A stretch of DNA of 36,758 nucleotides from CAUZJO01 sp963580245 (GCA_963580245.1 CAUZJO010000027.1:1-36758), one strand, 5' to 3'. Positions 12,067-22,600 are shown, counted from the first letter of the stretch. A program made the numbers and translations. The notes: generated by a model not told the origin, from the letters alone.

Positions 12067-12768
12067 ATGCGACGGCCCTTCCTGACAGCCCGCTGGTCCA
12101 ACGTATGTTTGCTGACCTACGAGGTGCCGGATGCGTGGCTTGGGCCGCATCTGCCGCCGGGCTGTGAGTTGGACCGGCGCGGCGGCATGGCACTGGCCAG
12201 TTTGGTGGCGTTTGATTTTTTGGATACGCGGGTGTGGGGCGCGGCGTGGCCCGGGTATCGGTGTTTCGCGGAGATGAATTTACGGTTTTATGTTCGCCGA
12301 GACGGCCGGCGCGGCGTGGTGTTTATTCGCGAGATCGTGCCGGGGCGGCTGGTGGCTTGGCTCGCTCGATTGATCTATAACGAACCGTACGTGAGGGCGC
12401 CGCTGACCAGCGCCACCGATGAATCCGCCGACAGAATCCGCGTGACCCACTCGCTCGACTGGCGCGGCCGACGATTTCGCGTGGGCGTCGAGGCGTGTAA
12501 ACCATCCTATACGCCCGAGCCCGACAGCTTCGAACATTTCCTCAAGGAACACCAGTGGGGTTTCGGCCGCGCGCGCGATGGGCGGGCCGTCCGTTATGAG
12601 GTCACCCATCCAGTGTGGGACGCCTATTCGGTGGAGGCGCATGACTTGGATTTCGATTGGGAAGCGGTCTATGGCCGACCGTGGGGCGAACTGAGCGCGC
12701 AAGAACCCTGTTCGGTCATTCTTGCCGCTGGATCGGAGGTCGCCGTCTATCCGCGCGAGATTCCATGA
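12067..12768 (+). CDS. DUF2071 (YqjF-like) protein
   Basis: A 233-residue cytoplasmic protein of the DUF2071/YqjF-like family, whose biochemical role is not established. The N-terminus RPFLTARWSNVCLLTYEVP, then LPPGCELD, ASLVAFDFLDTRVWG, PGYRCFAEMNLRFYVRRD and RGVVFIREIVPG match the family along most of its length. The start at 12067 is the first in-frame ATG; no SD is evident. Its TGA overlaps the next gene's ATG in an ATGA junction, so the two are probably translationally coupled. It may be the first gene of the operon, reading divergently from higBA. Confidence 0.85.
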   Translation: MRRPFLTARWSNVCLLTYEVPDAWLGPHLPPGCELDRRGGMALASLVAFDFLDTRVWGAAWPGYRCFAEMNLRFYVRRDGRRGVVFIREIVPGRLVAWLARLIYNEPYVRAPLTSATDESADRIRVTHSLDWRGRRFRVGVEACKPSYTPEPDSFEHFLKEHQWGFGRARDGRAVRYEVTHPVWDAYSVEAHDLDFDWEAVYGRPWGELSAQEPCSVILAAGSEVAVYPREIP

Positions 12769-13328
12769 TGTTTGATCCCGCCTCCATGTTCCTCAAGCTG
12801 ACGCGAATGATCGGCCTTGTTTTCCTCTGGACCGCCCCGTTGATATTTGTCTTGGGCGTTTTCTTTCTCATTCGAACGGTCATCTTCTTGAGCCAGGGCT
12901 CCCGCGCCGACGGCACGGTGGTAGAAATGGAGAGCCAAACGCCTGGCGGCGGTGGTTCGTCCCGTCCCGTCTTTACATTCGTTGATCAGCACGGCGAGAG
13001 GCACACGGTTGGTTCAAACTTGTGGCGGGATCCACCGGCGCATGAAGTCGGCGAAGCGGTATCCGTGATTTACGATCCGAACCATCGGAAAAGCGCGAAG
13101 ATTGATTCGTTCATGACGATCTGGCTCAAGACTCTCTTATGCGGGTTGGGATCACTGAGTCAGTTGTTCTTGGGGCTCATGGTCTACTTCTATACACCCA
13201 TCCAAATGAAACGTGCAACGGCCGGAATCATTGAGAGAAAGATTGCCGGCTCGGTGGAGGTGGCCGAAATGATGTCCATCGGCATGAATCCCGGCGAGCC
13301 GGGCGACGTCGTCAAACCTTCAAGTTGA
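12765..13328 (+). CDS. DUF3592-like two-helix membrane protein
   Basis: A 187-residue protein with two predicted membrane helices (about 13-42, rich in FLWTAPLIFVLGVFFLI, and about 128-150). Between them is a soluble beta-rich part containing ADGTVVEMES, PVFTFVDQHGERH and GEAVSVIYDPNHRKSAKID. This arrangement, especially a turn from G.V to V.Y.P.....A.I, is typical of DUF3592 proteins of unknown function. The start ATG at 12765 overlaps the stop of the DUF2071 gene by four bases (ATGA); another ATG follows directly. A longer in-frame upstream extension exists but lies inside the DUF2071 gene and has no family features. Confidence 0.75.
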   Translation: MMFDPASMFLKLTRMIGLVFLWTAPLIFVLGVFFLIRTVIFLSQGSRADGTVVEMESQTPGGGGSSRPVFTFVDQHGERHTVGSNLWRDPPAHEVGEAVSVIYDPNHRKSAKIDSFMTIWLKTLLCGLGSLSQLFLGLMVYFYTPIQMKRATAGIIERKIAGSVEVAEMMSIGMNPGEPGDVVKPSS

Positions 13329-13461
13329 CGAACCGATCCTCGCGGTGGGAAACTGGCGACCGGGCGTGGCCTAGGGGCCGCTTCCGGAATCATTGTTGTC
13401 AGAATCTCGCGCAACCGTTCGCCGGAGGGATGAGAAGGTGTTGACCCAAGAGGAGTTTTGC

Positions 13462-14655
13462 ATGTTCGATTCGCTGACCATGGCATCGGCCGATCCGATT
13501 TTGGGATTGACCGAGGCTTTCCGCAACGACCCAAACCCAAACAAGATCAACCTGGGCGTGGGGATTTACGTCGATGATACGGGCATCTCTCCGATCTTCT
13601 CGGCCGTCCGCAAGGCCGAGCAGCGCATCCTGGCCGAGCGCAAGACCAAGGCCTACCTGCCCATCGCCGGACCGGCCGAGGCGGGCGCGGCGGTCCAGCG
13701 GCTGGTTTTCGGCGCCGACCACTCGATCGTGACCGAAGGCCGGGCCCGTACCGCGCTGACGCCCGGCGGCACCGGAGGCTTGCGCGTGGCTGGCGACTTT
13801 TTGCACAAGCACGCCCCGGGGGCCGCGATCTGGTTCAGCAAGCCGACCTGGAACAACCACTTCAACGTCTTCCAGGCCGCGGGGCTGGAGATCAAGGAGT
13901 ATCCCTACTACGACGAGCAATCCCACGAGGCCCGGATCGAGGCGATGATCGAGGCGATCGGCGCGATACCGGCGGGTGACGTCATCCTGCTTCACGGTTG
14001 CTGCCATAACCCGACGGGGACCGACCCGTCGGCCCAGGACTGGGACCGGATCGGCGAGGCGATTGCCGCGCGGGGTCTCCTTCCGCTCGTCGACCTGGCT
14101 TACCAGGGCTTCGGCGAGGGGCTGGAGGAGGATGTGCGCGGGCTGCATCGCCTGTGCGAGCGCATCCCCGAAATACTCGTCGCGACGTCCTATTCCAAGA
14201 ACTTCGGATTGTATAATGACCGGGTGGGGGCCCTCACGGTCATCGGCCAAACCTCCGAAGCCGCCGAGAAAGCCCTCAGCCACATCAAGGCGACCGCCCG
14301 CGCCAACTACTCCAATCCGCCCGCCCAGGGGGGCGCGATCGTGGCGACGATCCTCGGCGACGGGGCACTGTGCACCGAGTGGGAAGAGGAACTGGCCACC
14401 GTCCGCGGGCGCATCCAGCAGATGCGGCGGCTGTTCGTCGAGACGCTCAAGGCCAAGGGCGTCGAGCGCGATTTCTCGTTCCTGACGCGCCAGCACGGCA
14501 TGTTCTCGCTCTCTGGCCTAAGCCGCGAGCAAGTCACCCGGCTCCGAGATGAAAAATCGATCTACCTGGTCGGCTCGGGCCGGATCAACGTGGCTGGCAT
14601 GACCAGCGCGAACATGGACCGGCTGTGTGATGCGGTGGCTGAGGTTTTGGGGTAG
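13462..14655 (+). CDS. aspC: Aspartate/aromatic aminotransferase, class I PLP enzyme
   Basis: A 397-residue cytosolic aminotransferase that interconverts aspartate or aromatic amino acids with 2-oxo acids. It follows E. coli AspC and TyrB almost colinearly: ADPILGLTEAFRND, KINLGVGIY, YLPIAGPAE, RTALTPGGTGGLRV, LHGCCHNPTGTDPS, and SYSKNFGLYNDRVG with the PLP Lys at about residue 246. ATARANYSNPP and GSGRINVAGM, with the substrate-binding C-terminal Arg, come later. The start at 13462 is fixed by AGGAG six bases upstream and by homology; an upstream in-frame ATG at 13393 adds an unconserved 23-residue lead. AspC and TyrB specificity cannot be told apart from sequence alone. It converges on the ppiD-like gene with only 25 bp between. 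Confidence 0.93.
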   Translation: MFDSLTMASADPILGLTEAFRNDPNPNKINLGVGIYVDDTGISPIFSAVRKAEQRILAERKTKAYLPIAGPAEAGAAVQRLVFGADHSIVTEGRARTALTPGGTGGLRVAGDFLHKHAPGAAIWFSKPTWNNHFNVFQAAGLEIKEYPYYDEQSHEARIEAMIEAIGAIPAGDVILLHGCCHNPTGTDPSAQDWDRIGEAIAARGLLPLVDLAYQGFGEGLEEDVRGLHRLCERIPEILVATSYSKNFGLYNDRVGALTVIGQTSEAAEKALSHIKATARANYSNPPAQGGAIVATILGDGALCTEWEEELATVRGRIQQMRRLFVETLKAKGVERDFSFLTRQHGMFSLSGLSREQVTRLRDEKSIYLVGSGRINVAGMTSANMDRLCDAVAEVLG

Positions 14656-14680
14656 GTATTATGTCTTCGGAACAAAGAGA

Positions 14681-16729
14681 TTACGATTGATCCGGTTCCG
14701 TGTCGGCCGCGGCGGCGGCGTCGTCGGTGTCTGCGTCGGTTTCTTGTTCGTCGTCTTCCTGGTCCTGTTCCACCGTCAATTCAAATTCGGCCGCCTCGCG
14801 CAGGTCGGCGAGCCATTCGCGGCGGACGGTTTGGCGTTGGACGTCCAGGTAATCGCCCGAGAAATCGCGGCGGTCTTCCGCGAACTGCTCCTGGGTCGGC
14901 TCCTCCATCTCGAGCACCTTCCACACCGTGTAACCGAGAATGTTGTTCGCGTTGAAGCCGTAAGGCGTCACGCCCGTGGAACCCACCTTCAGGCCCAGCG
15001 TCTCTTGGGTAAACCCGATGAGCGTGCCGCCGAGGTCCCCGATGCGATCGGTGCGCTTGACGGGGTCGGTCGTGAACGGCGCGCGGGGGGCTTCGGCCAG
15101 GGCGGTTTCGAAGTCGGCGCCCCCTTCGATCAGCCCCAGGCCCTGGCGGGCGGAGACCTCGGCCAGCTCCGACGCGCGTTCGCTCCGCAGCACCTGTTCG
15201 ACCTGAACGCGCACTTCCTCCAGCGGTGGATCATATGCTTCGAGCTTCTCCACGACCTCCAGCGCCGTGAGCTGATTGTTGGTCCTAAGCACGTCGCTCA
15301 TCTTCGGCTGGCGGTCATTCATCCACAGGCTCATCACGTGGTCGCGGTCGGCGTATACCGACCCGATATCGGGGATGAAAAACGCGTCCGCCGCCACGCG
15401 GGTGGTCAGTTCATCATCGAGGCCGACTTTCTGCCCGAAACTGCGCAGCGTCGTGTGGTGGCGGATTTCCTCCTTCCACGAGATGAACTTCTCCTCGAAC
15501 GCATCGTCGGATTCTTTGGTCAGGTAGTCCTGCTGGACGTCGGGCCGGATTTCCTCCAGCGGCGGCGTCCCTTCGGCGCGGCGCTCGGCGATTCGGGCCA
15601 GGATGACGCCGCTCGATTCGACGATGGGGGTCGAAACCTGGTCGTCGGACAGCACCTGGACCTGTTCCATGTATTCGGGCGACCGGGCGGCCGAGCCCTG
15701 TTCGAGCCAAGTCACGCCCTCACGGAAGTAGTAGCTGAGTTCGGGGCGCTGGGCCTTCAAGACCTGACTGACGGTCGACCAATCATCCAGGGCCGCGAGC
15801 AACGGGCGCTGCTCGGTCAAGGCGGCCACCGCCTGGGTCGTCGCCGTATCGCCCGAGAGCGAAACGAATATCTCGTCGACCTTATAGGCGGGTTGCCTCA
15901 GATAGTCCGCCTGGTTCTGTTCATAATAGACCTGGAGCTGTTCGTCGGTGAATTCGATCTGGTCCTTAAGGTCCTGCTTGGTCAGCTTGATGTAAGCGTA
16001 ACGGCGCTGCGGCAGCTTGCGGAATGCGTCCATGTTTGCGGCCAGGTAGGACTCGAGGTCCTGGTCGGTGATGACGACCTGGTCCTCAAAATCCCGGGCC
16101 GGGTAGCCGGCCATCTGAAACTTGATCTGCTCGTTGATCAGCACATACTCCTGCCACAACTCGAAGAGCGAGGCATGGGCCAGCAACGTTTGGATATTGA
16201 GGACGCGCTGGACTTCTCGGGATTGGCGTTGCAGCTCGATATAGCCCCGCTTGTTGGTGTTGTATCGTTGCGCATACCTCTCAAGAAGCCTGTCGTTCAT
16301 GTTGGGTTGGGCCCTGAAATCGTCGATGATCTCCTCTTGGGAGACGTACACGCCCATTTTGTCGGCCTGCCGCTCCAGGAGGATCTGGTCGGCCGCCCCA
16401 GCCGCTGTTTCCGCGGTGGTGATGATCCGATCAAGTCCCCCCGAACGAAAGAGCTGGGCCTGAATTTCCCTCGGCACGCTGGACAGCTTGCTAAGTTGGA
16501 CGCCGGCTTGGGCCCGCTGGAGCATCGGGGAGTTGATCGAGATCCATCGTTTTAGCGGGTTGAGACTCCCCGAACGCAGGCGCGCGAATACCTGGTCTTG
16601 GGGACCGGCGGTCGGATCGCTGGCCTGCCACCCGTAAAAGAAGACAAACGAGACGATGACGATCGCGAATAGAATATAGAGCAGCCACTTCAGCTTCTTG
16701 GCGTCGCGCATATCTTGAAGTCTAAACAT
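14681..16729 (-). CDS. PpiD/SurA-like membrane-anchored periplasmic foldase
   Basis: A 682-residue protein with one N-terminal membrane helix (about 14-34, LLYILFAIVIVSFVFFYGW) and a large periplasmic part, the layout of PpiD. A SurA_N-like helical region (residues 70-220) includes QILLERQADKMGVYVSQEEI and FRAQPNMNDRLLERYAQ. A parvulin-like stretch (about 285-400) has YKVDEIFVSLS and STPIVESSGVILARIAERR, but it looks degenerate, so isomerase activity is doubtful. A second such region may lie near 520-610 (GVTPYGFNANNILGY). The tail is strongly acidic (EDDEQETDADTDD). GGGAG lies nine bases before the ATG. It lies 79 bp downstream of tyrS on the same strand, possibly co-transcribed. Confidence 0.8.
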   Translation of the reverse strand: MFRLQDMRDAKKLKWLLYILFAIVIVSFVFFYGWQASDPTAGPQDQVFARLRSGSLNPLKRWISINSPMLQRAQAGVQLSKLSSVPREIQAQLFRSGGLDRIITTAETAAGAADQILLERQADKMGVYVSQEEIIDDFRAQPNMNDRLLERYAQRYNTNKRGYIELQRQSREVQRVLNIQTLLAHASLFELWQEYVLINEQIKFQMAGYPARDFEDQVVITDQDLESYLAANMDAFRKLPQRRYAYIKLTKQDLKDQIEFTDEQLQVYYEQNQADYLRQPAYKVDEIFVSLSGDTATTQAVAALTEQRPLLAALDDWSTVSQVLKAQRPELSYYFREGVTWLEQGSAARSPEYMEQVQVLSDDQVSTPIVESSGVILARIAERRAEGTPPLEEIRPDVQQDYLTKESDDAFEEKFISWKEEIRHHTTLRSFGQKVGLDDELTTRVAADAFFIPDIGSVYADRDHVMSLWMNDRQPKMSDVLRTNNQLTALEVVEKLEAYDPPLEEVRVQVEQVLRSERASELAEVSARQGLGLIEGGADFETALAEAPRAPFTTDPVKRTDRIGDLGGTLIGFTQETLGLKVGSTGVTPYGFNANNILGYTVWKVLEMEEPTQEQFAEDRRDFSGDYLDVQRQTVRREWLADLREAAEFELTVEQDQEDDEQETDADTDDAAAAADTEPDQS

Positions 16730-16808
16730 ATTATGAAACTCCCAAGGGTTCGTGTACCGCGGGCCCGAGATGGTTCCTCTCGGGGATTGCGTCTCGGCCC
16801 GCCGGTGT

Positions 16809-18020
16809 CTACGTCAATCGAATGTGTCTAAAGCGGCGCTTGCCCACCTTTACCATGTATTCGCCCGCGGTCAGTTCAGCGACGGGGTCGGCGACCTTCT
16901 CTCCATTGACCGACACGCCCCCTTGCTTGACCAGCCGGCGCGCTTCGCCGTTGGTCGCCGCCATGCCGGCCCCCACAACCACGTTCACGATGCGCATGGA
17001 TGCCTCGCCGCCGAGGGCCATCTGAACCTGTTCGGCGTCGGGATCAACCTCTCCGTCGCGGAAGATCGAATCGAACCGCGCGCGGGCGGCCTTGGCCTGG
17101 TCGCGGCCGGCGTAGCGGGCCGCCAGGGACTCGGCGATATCGGCCTTCAGGTCACGGGGATGAAGCTTGCCCGCCTCGACCTCGGCCAGCAGGGCTTTCA
17201 CCCTCTCCGGCGGATATGAAAGCGTCAGCGCCATGTAGTCGGCCATCATTTCATCCGGGATGCTCATCGTCTTGCCGAAGATTTCATCGGTCGGCTCGGT
17301 GATGCCGATGGCGTTATCCAGACTCTTGCTCATCTTGTTGACGCCGTCCAGGCCCACCAGCAGCGGCATGGTCAGGATGCACTGAGGGCTCATGCCTTGC
17401 TCGCGCATCAATTCGCGGGCCACCAGCAGGTTGAATTTCTGATCACTCCCGCCCAGTTCGATATCGGCGCGAATCGCCACCGAGTCGTGGCCCTGAACCA
17501 GTGGGTAGAGAAACTCGTGGATGTGGATCGGGCGGTTCTCGGCGTAGCGTTTGTGGAAGTCGTCGCGCTCGAGCATGCGGGCGACCGTGTAGCGCGAGGC
17601 CAGGGCGATCATCTCGCTGAAGCCGAGCTTATCGAGCCACTGGCTGTTGCGCACCACTTCGGTTTGCTCGGGGTCGAGGATCATGAATATCTGATCCAGA
17701 TAGGTCAGCGCGTTGTGTTCGACCTCGCCTTCGGAGAGGGTTTTGCGCGTTTCGCTCTTGCCGGTGGGGTCGCCGATGCGGGCGGTGGCGTCGCCGATGA
17801 TGAAGATGATCCGGTGGCCGAAATCCTGGAACTGGCGCAGCTTGTTGATGACGACGGTGTGGCCCAGGTGCAGGTCCGGGGCCGAGGGATCGGCGCCGAA
17901 CTTGACGCGCAACGGCCGGCCCTCGATCAGTTTGTCGCGCAGTTCCTCGGCCGGCAGCACGTCCACGGCCCCCGCCGTCAGCGTCTCCCACTGCTCACGA
18001 ATGGATTCAGGAATATCCAT
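16809..18020 (-). CDS. tyrS: Tyrosyl-tRNA synthetase
   Basis: A 403-residue class I synthetase that charges tRNA-Tyr. HLGHTVV (about 51-57) is the HIGH motif, GDATARIGDPTGKSE (76-90) the family signature, LGGSDQKFN (about 189-197) the tyrosine-binding region, and KMSKS (229-233) the second ATP motif. An S4 RNA-binding domain occupies about 335-403 (RIVNVVVGAGMAATNGEARRL in pieces, GGVSVNGEKV). This pattern matches the TyrZ-like bacterial subgroup better than E. coli TyrS. The start at 18020 begins at MDIPESIREQ. An in-frame ATG at 18059 would add 13 residues; neither has a strong SD. Confidence 0.95.
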   Translation of the reverse strand: MDIPESIREQWETLTAGAVDVLPAEELRDKLIEGRPLRVKFGADPSAPDLHLGHTVVINKLRQFQDFGHRIIFIIGDATARIGDPTGKSETRKTLSEGEVEHNALTYLDQIFMILDPEQTEVVRNSQWLDKLGFSEMIALASRYTVARMLERDDFHKRYAENRPIHIHEFLYPLVQGHDSVAIRADIELGGSDQKFNLLVARELMREQGMSPQCILTMPLLVGLDGVNKMSKSLDNAIGITEPTDEIFGKTMSIPDEMMADYMALTLSYPPERVKALLAEVEAGKLHPRDLKADIAESLAARYAGRDQAKAARARFDSIFRDGEVDPDAEQVQMALGGEASMRIVNVVVGAGMAATNGEARRLVKQGGVSVNGEKVADPVAELTAGEYMVKVGKRRFRHIRLT

Positions 18021-18200
18021 GCTCACGAATCGGGCCAACCCTCCCAGGGTGTTGGGCATGGGAGCCCGTTGGGTCGCTTACCCTCGCGAGATACCCACGG
18101 AGTCCATGCATCCCGAAAATCATACACGCCCCGGCGATAACCGACAAGCTCTGATGGACCGGGGGTGACGCAATGGGTGTGATCCGGACCTCGGCCCCCC

Positions 18201-18370
18201 ACGGTCGCCCGCGGGTTTGCAGATATAATGCGAGGCAAAGAGGGCGATATTGGGGTCGATAAACTCCTCGGTGATGTCCAGCAGCCACTCGACGTGGTGA
18301 CGGGCCTCCTCGATCAGCCCTTCGTCGATCACCGCGCGATAGATCGTGTATCCCACTCGATCGTACTGCG
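18201..18370 (-). pseudogene. Phytanoyl-CoA dioxygenase (PhyH) family remnant
   Basis: About 55 codons with no sound start read QYDRVGYTIYRAVIDEGL, then EEARHHVEWLL, followed directly by DITEEFIDPNIALFASHYIC and KPAGD. The first part resembles the N-terminus, and the second the region before the iron-binding HxD motif, of PhyH-family 2-oxoglutarate oxygenases. By recollection of family members, the two are normally separated by about 30-40 residues, so an internal deletion is likely. The expected LWHQDGSYWPL that follows KPPGDG is missing: the frame runs into GGPRSGSHPLRH with no family match, and neither other frame restores it. The upstream gap to the next gene holds nothing else I can identify. 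I regard it as a decayed fragment. Confidence 0.5.
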
Positions 18371-18467
18371 CTCGCGATCCCCGATGCGTTTAAGAAAGAA
18401 GGGCGACCCCTTCAGGCCGCCCCTCATCATGAATCCTGCCGGGGTAGATCCCCTGGGGATGGATTTC

Positions 18468-19355
18468 TTAATCCAATTCAAACTCCGAGAGCCCGATCGG
18501 TACCTCGACTTTTTTCAACGGGGCCTGCGCCTCATTGTCCGGCGCGTTGTTGAGGTCCGACTCCAAATGCACAGCATCCACGTAGACCGTTCCATTGGAT
18601 ACACCGACCGATAGATTGCCCGTCAGGCGCGCCGAGCCGATGCCGGCGCCGTATTCGGGGTCGTTCGGGGTCAGCTCCAATTGCGGGGCGGCGCTGGCCG
18701 CGTAGAATTGAATGCCGAGGGCGTCCATACTAAAGCCAAGACGCGAGTCACTCTGTGGCAAGCCGTCGGAGGTGATGACGATCGTCAGGACGATCCATTC
18801 GTCGGTCGACATCGAGCTGAGCAACATCCCGGACTGGTTGATCGCCACATCCTCGCCCCCGACCAGGTCCGCCCCGCCAGCCCCGTCGCTGACGACTTCG
18901 ACGTAGATATTGTGGGCGGTGTCATCAAAGGTGAATGGCAAATCCAGCCGTCCCATGACGGTGCCCGCCCCGGCCGGGACGTTGGCCACGCCGACGCAAA
19001 GCTGCACGATGTGAAGGCCGCCATTGGTGGGATCGTCGCCGGCATCCAGCTCAAAGCCCTGACCGGCGTCCATCTTGTATGAGTTCGCGCTGGCAAAGCC
19101 GCAATCGGCGGAAACCGCCCCGGTATCGGAGACGGCGGTGGTGTCTATCGTGACGGTTGGATTGCCCGAGCCGTCCAGTCCGGAGGCGGCGAACGCATCC
19201 AGGGCCCCACCGGTCGCATTGCTAGCCGCGTGGTCCCAGGCGACTCCGACGTCGAAATTCTCCTCGACCCACAGATTGGCCCGGCTGGCGCTGGCCAGCG
19301 CAACGAAACAGGTCACCACCAACGCCATTTTTAGCAGATGATGCCTATCCATCAT
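18468..19355 (-). CDS. Secreted protein of unknown function with C-terminal LSEF tail
   Basis: A 295-residue exported protein, not recognised as any named family. A Sec signal (MMDRHHLLKMALVVTCFVAL) ends at ASASRA, and the mature part begins NLWVEENFDVG, a lead-in seen before many beta-sandwich (LamG-like) secreted domains. The body is rich in Gly, Asp, Thr and Val, as in extracellular beta-rich proteins. The final residues are VPIGLSEFELD, stopping exactly at the stop codon, strikingly like the end of the secreted protein at 34256. The start at 19355 is preferred over 19409 because the signal peptide follows directly and AGGAAG lies ten bases upstream. Confidence 0.7.
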   Translation of the reverse strand: MMDRHHLLKMALVVTCFVALASASRANLWVEENFDVGVAWDHAASNATGGALDAFAASGLDGSGNPTVTIDTTAVSDTGAVSADCGFASANSYKMDAGQGFELDAGDDPTNGGLHIVQLCVGVANVPAGAGTVMGRLDLPFTFDDTAHNIYVEVVSDGAGGADLVGGEDVAINQSGMLLSSMSTDEWIVLTIVITSDGLPQSDSRLGFSMDALGIQFYAASAAPQLELTPNDPEYGAGIGSARLTGNLSVGVSNGTVYVDAVHLESDLNNAPDNEAQAPLKKVEVPIGLSEFELD

Positions 19356-19616
19356 GTCTCGATCTTCCTGAATGTGGCATTCGTTCAGCTTTTCGCTGGA
19401 CTTCGACAACGACGCCTAACCATTGAAATGTACGTAGCATTCGGCTCTAGCGTCAACCCGAAATTTTCCTTCCGGCAAGCCGCGGGTGCATCTCGCGCGG
19501 CGAACGGAGCGAAAGTCCGGATTTGAAAATCACCCGCGCAGGAGGTTAAATGGGTGGGCTTGGCTGGGGCATGGCGCCGTTCGTTCAAACCAGTTCACAA
19601 CTCTCGGAGCTCATTG

Positions 19617-22600
19617 ATGGACGCCATCGCGATTTCGCGACCGGTTCGATTGGAGTTTGCCCTCAGGCCGGAGGCGCCGGACGCGCGCGGCGAGACCGCG
19701 GCCGAGGCGATCCGCGCGCACCTGGGGCTCCAGGTCGAGGCCGTTCGGACGCGCGACTTGTTCACGATTGACGCCGAGTTGGACGCCGAAGCACTCGAGC
19801 GAGTCCGCCGCGAGTTGACCGATCCGGTCATCCAGGTTTCGGCCGAGGGACGGCTTGATTTGGATGATCCGCCCGGTTGGGAATGGATGATCGTGATCGG
19901 GTTCCGTCCCGGCGTCACCGATAACGTCGGTCGCACGGTCGGCGCGGTCCTCGCCGACCTGCTTGGACGGCCGCTACGCGCGGATGAGGCCGTCTACACG
20001 GCGCGCGCCTACCTGCTGCGCGGAGGGGGCCTCTCGCGCAACCACGTCGAATCCATCGCGGAAGGACTCCTCGCCAACACGCTCATCGAAACCATCGAGA
20101 TCATCGATCGCAGAGAGGCCGAGAACGGATCGCCGGCGGCGACGGTGCCCAGGGCCGGAGGCGAGGTGGAAACTCGGGTGGAGCATATCGGCCTGGAAGG
20201 CGCTGACGAGCGCCTGGCGCGGATTTCCGCCGAGCGGATCCTTTCGCTCAGCCTGGCCGAGATGCGGGCGATTCGGGAGCATTTTCAGTCGATCGCGTCC
20301 GATCCGGGCCGAATCGCGGAGGGGCTGGATGCAAATCCGACCGACGTCGAGCTCGAAACGCTGGCCCAGACCTGGAGCGAGCACTGCAAGCACAAGATCT
20401 TCGCCGCCCGCATCGATTATACGGACGCGGAGGGCAACCGGCGGGTCATCGACTCGCTGTTCAACACGTATATCAAAGCCGCGACCGAGCGGGTCGGCGA
20501 GAGGATCGACTGGCTCGTCTCGGTGTTCGACGACAACGCCGGCGTCGTCTCGTTCAACGACCGGCTGGACCTGGTCTACAAGGTCGAGACCCACAACTCG
20601 CCCAGCGCGCTCGAGCCCTACGGCGGGGCGATGACGGGGATCGTCGGCTGCAACCGCGACCCGCTCGGGACCGGACTGGGCGCCGAGTTGCTGATTAACG
20701 TCTGGGGTTACTGTTTCGCTTCGCCCTTCATCGGCCCCGACGACTTGCCCAAGGGCGCGATGCACCCGCGCCGCCTGCGCGACGGCGTCCACAAGGGCGT
20801 GATCGACGGCGGCAACCAATCGGGTATTCCCTACGGGGTGGGTTGGGAGTTCTTCGACCCGCGCTACATGGCCAAACCGATGGTTTATTGCGGCACGGTC
20901 GGCCTGTTGCCCAAGCGCCTGTCCGACGGCCGGCGGCCCGGCGAGCGGCAACTGGCGCGGCCCGGCGACCGCGTGGTGATGGTCGGCGGGCGGATCGGCA
21001 AGGACGGCATCCACGGGGCGACGTTCAGCTCCGAGGAACTGCACGAGGCCTCGCCGGTCCAGGCCGTCCAGATCGGCGACCCGATCACCCAGAAAAAGAT
21101 GAGCGATTTCCTGATCGAGGCCCGTGACCGGGGCCTGTTCCGGGCACTGACCGACAACGGGGCGGGGGGGCTGAGTTCCTCGGTCGGCGAGATGGCTCGG
21201 GGGCCGGGCGGCGCCGAGGTTGACCTCTCCCGCGCGCCGCTCAAATACGCCGGGTTGCAGCCGTGGGAAATCTGGCTCTCGGAGGCGCAGGAGCGTATGA
21301 CGCTGGCCGTGCCGCCGGAGCAGCTTGACGAGCTGAGCGCCCTGGCCGCCCGCCGCGAGGTGGAATTGAGCGACCTCGGCGAGTTCAACGCCAGCGGGTC
21401 GCTCCATCTGCGTTACGGCGACCTGACCGTGGGTCGTCTCCAGATGCGGTTCCTCCACGAGGGCTGCCCGCGGATGGAGTTGGAGGCCGAATGGACTCCA
21501 CCCGCGTTTCCCGAGCCGCGGTGGCCTGATCCGGCGGACATGGCCGACCTCTTGCGCCGCCTGCTGCAGCGGCCCAACATCGCCTGCCGCGAGCACAAAT
21601 GCCGCCAGTACGACCACGAGGTCAAGGGACGCACCGTCGTCAAGCCGCTGATCGGCAAACGGCGCGACGTGCCCTCGGACGCCACCGTTTTCCTCGCCGA
21701 ATATGACGGGAGGGAGGGGATCGTCCTGGCCCATGGCTTCAACGCCCACTATTCGGACCTGGACACCCATGCGATGGCGGCTTCGGTCGTCGATGAGGCG
21801 GTGCGGCGGATCATCGCGGTCGGGGGGCGGCTCGATTGGATCTCGGGGCTGGATAACTTTTGCTGGCCCGATCCGGTCCAGTCCGAGACCACGCCCGACG
21901 GCCGCGCCAAACTGGCCCAGCTCGTGCGGGCGTGCCAGGGATTGCACGACACGTGCGTGGCCTACGGCGTGCCGCTCATCTCCGGCAAGGACAGCATGAA
22001 GAACGACTCGACGCGCGGCGGGCGGAAGATATCGATCCCGCCCTCGCTGCTCTTCTCGGCGATGGGGAGGATCGACGACATCGGCGGGGCCGTCACGGCC
22101 GACGCCAAGGCGTCGGGGGATCGGGTTTACGTCTTGGGCCTCACCCGCGCCGAACTGGGCGGTTCGGAGATCGCCCACCTGCTGAGCGATGAGCAGGGTC
22201 TGACCGACGAGAGCCGGACGGTCGGGGGGCGACCGCCTCGGGTGGACGCCGAAGCCGCGCTCGATCTCTACCGGGCCGTCGAGGCGGCCACCGGCGAGGG
22301 TCTGGTCCGCTCGCTGCACACGCCGACGCTTGGCGGATTGGCCGCCGGCCTGGCGATGGTCGCGTTTGGGGGTGAGATGGGGCTGGAGGTGGCACTTGGC
22401 GGTGTGCCCGCCGACGGCGAGTTGACCGACCTCGAACTGCTCTTCTCCGAATCCAATTCACGTTTCATCGCCACCGTCGCCCCAGAGCGGGCCGAAGCCT
22501 TCGAGCGGCGACTCACGGGCTTGCCATGCGCCGAGGTGGGCATCGCGACCGACGCGTCGCGCCTCCGCGTGGTGGGTCAGGGAGGCGGAGAGGTGATCGA

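Noticed and set aside
14627..16555. A 642-codon plus-strand frame
   Set aside because: It is antisense to the PpiD-like gene and lacks domain features; the minus-strand product has a clear membrane-foldase layout.
19550..19771. A 73-codon plus-strand frame after GGAGGT
   Set aside because: It overlaps the start of purL in a different frame and has no recognisable product; the GGAGGT is more likely for the GTG at 19554 or a chance match.
19974..22319. A 781-codon minus-strand frame
   Set aside because: It is antisense to purL, whose motifs are unmistakable.
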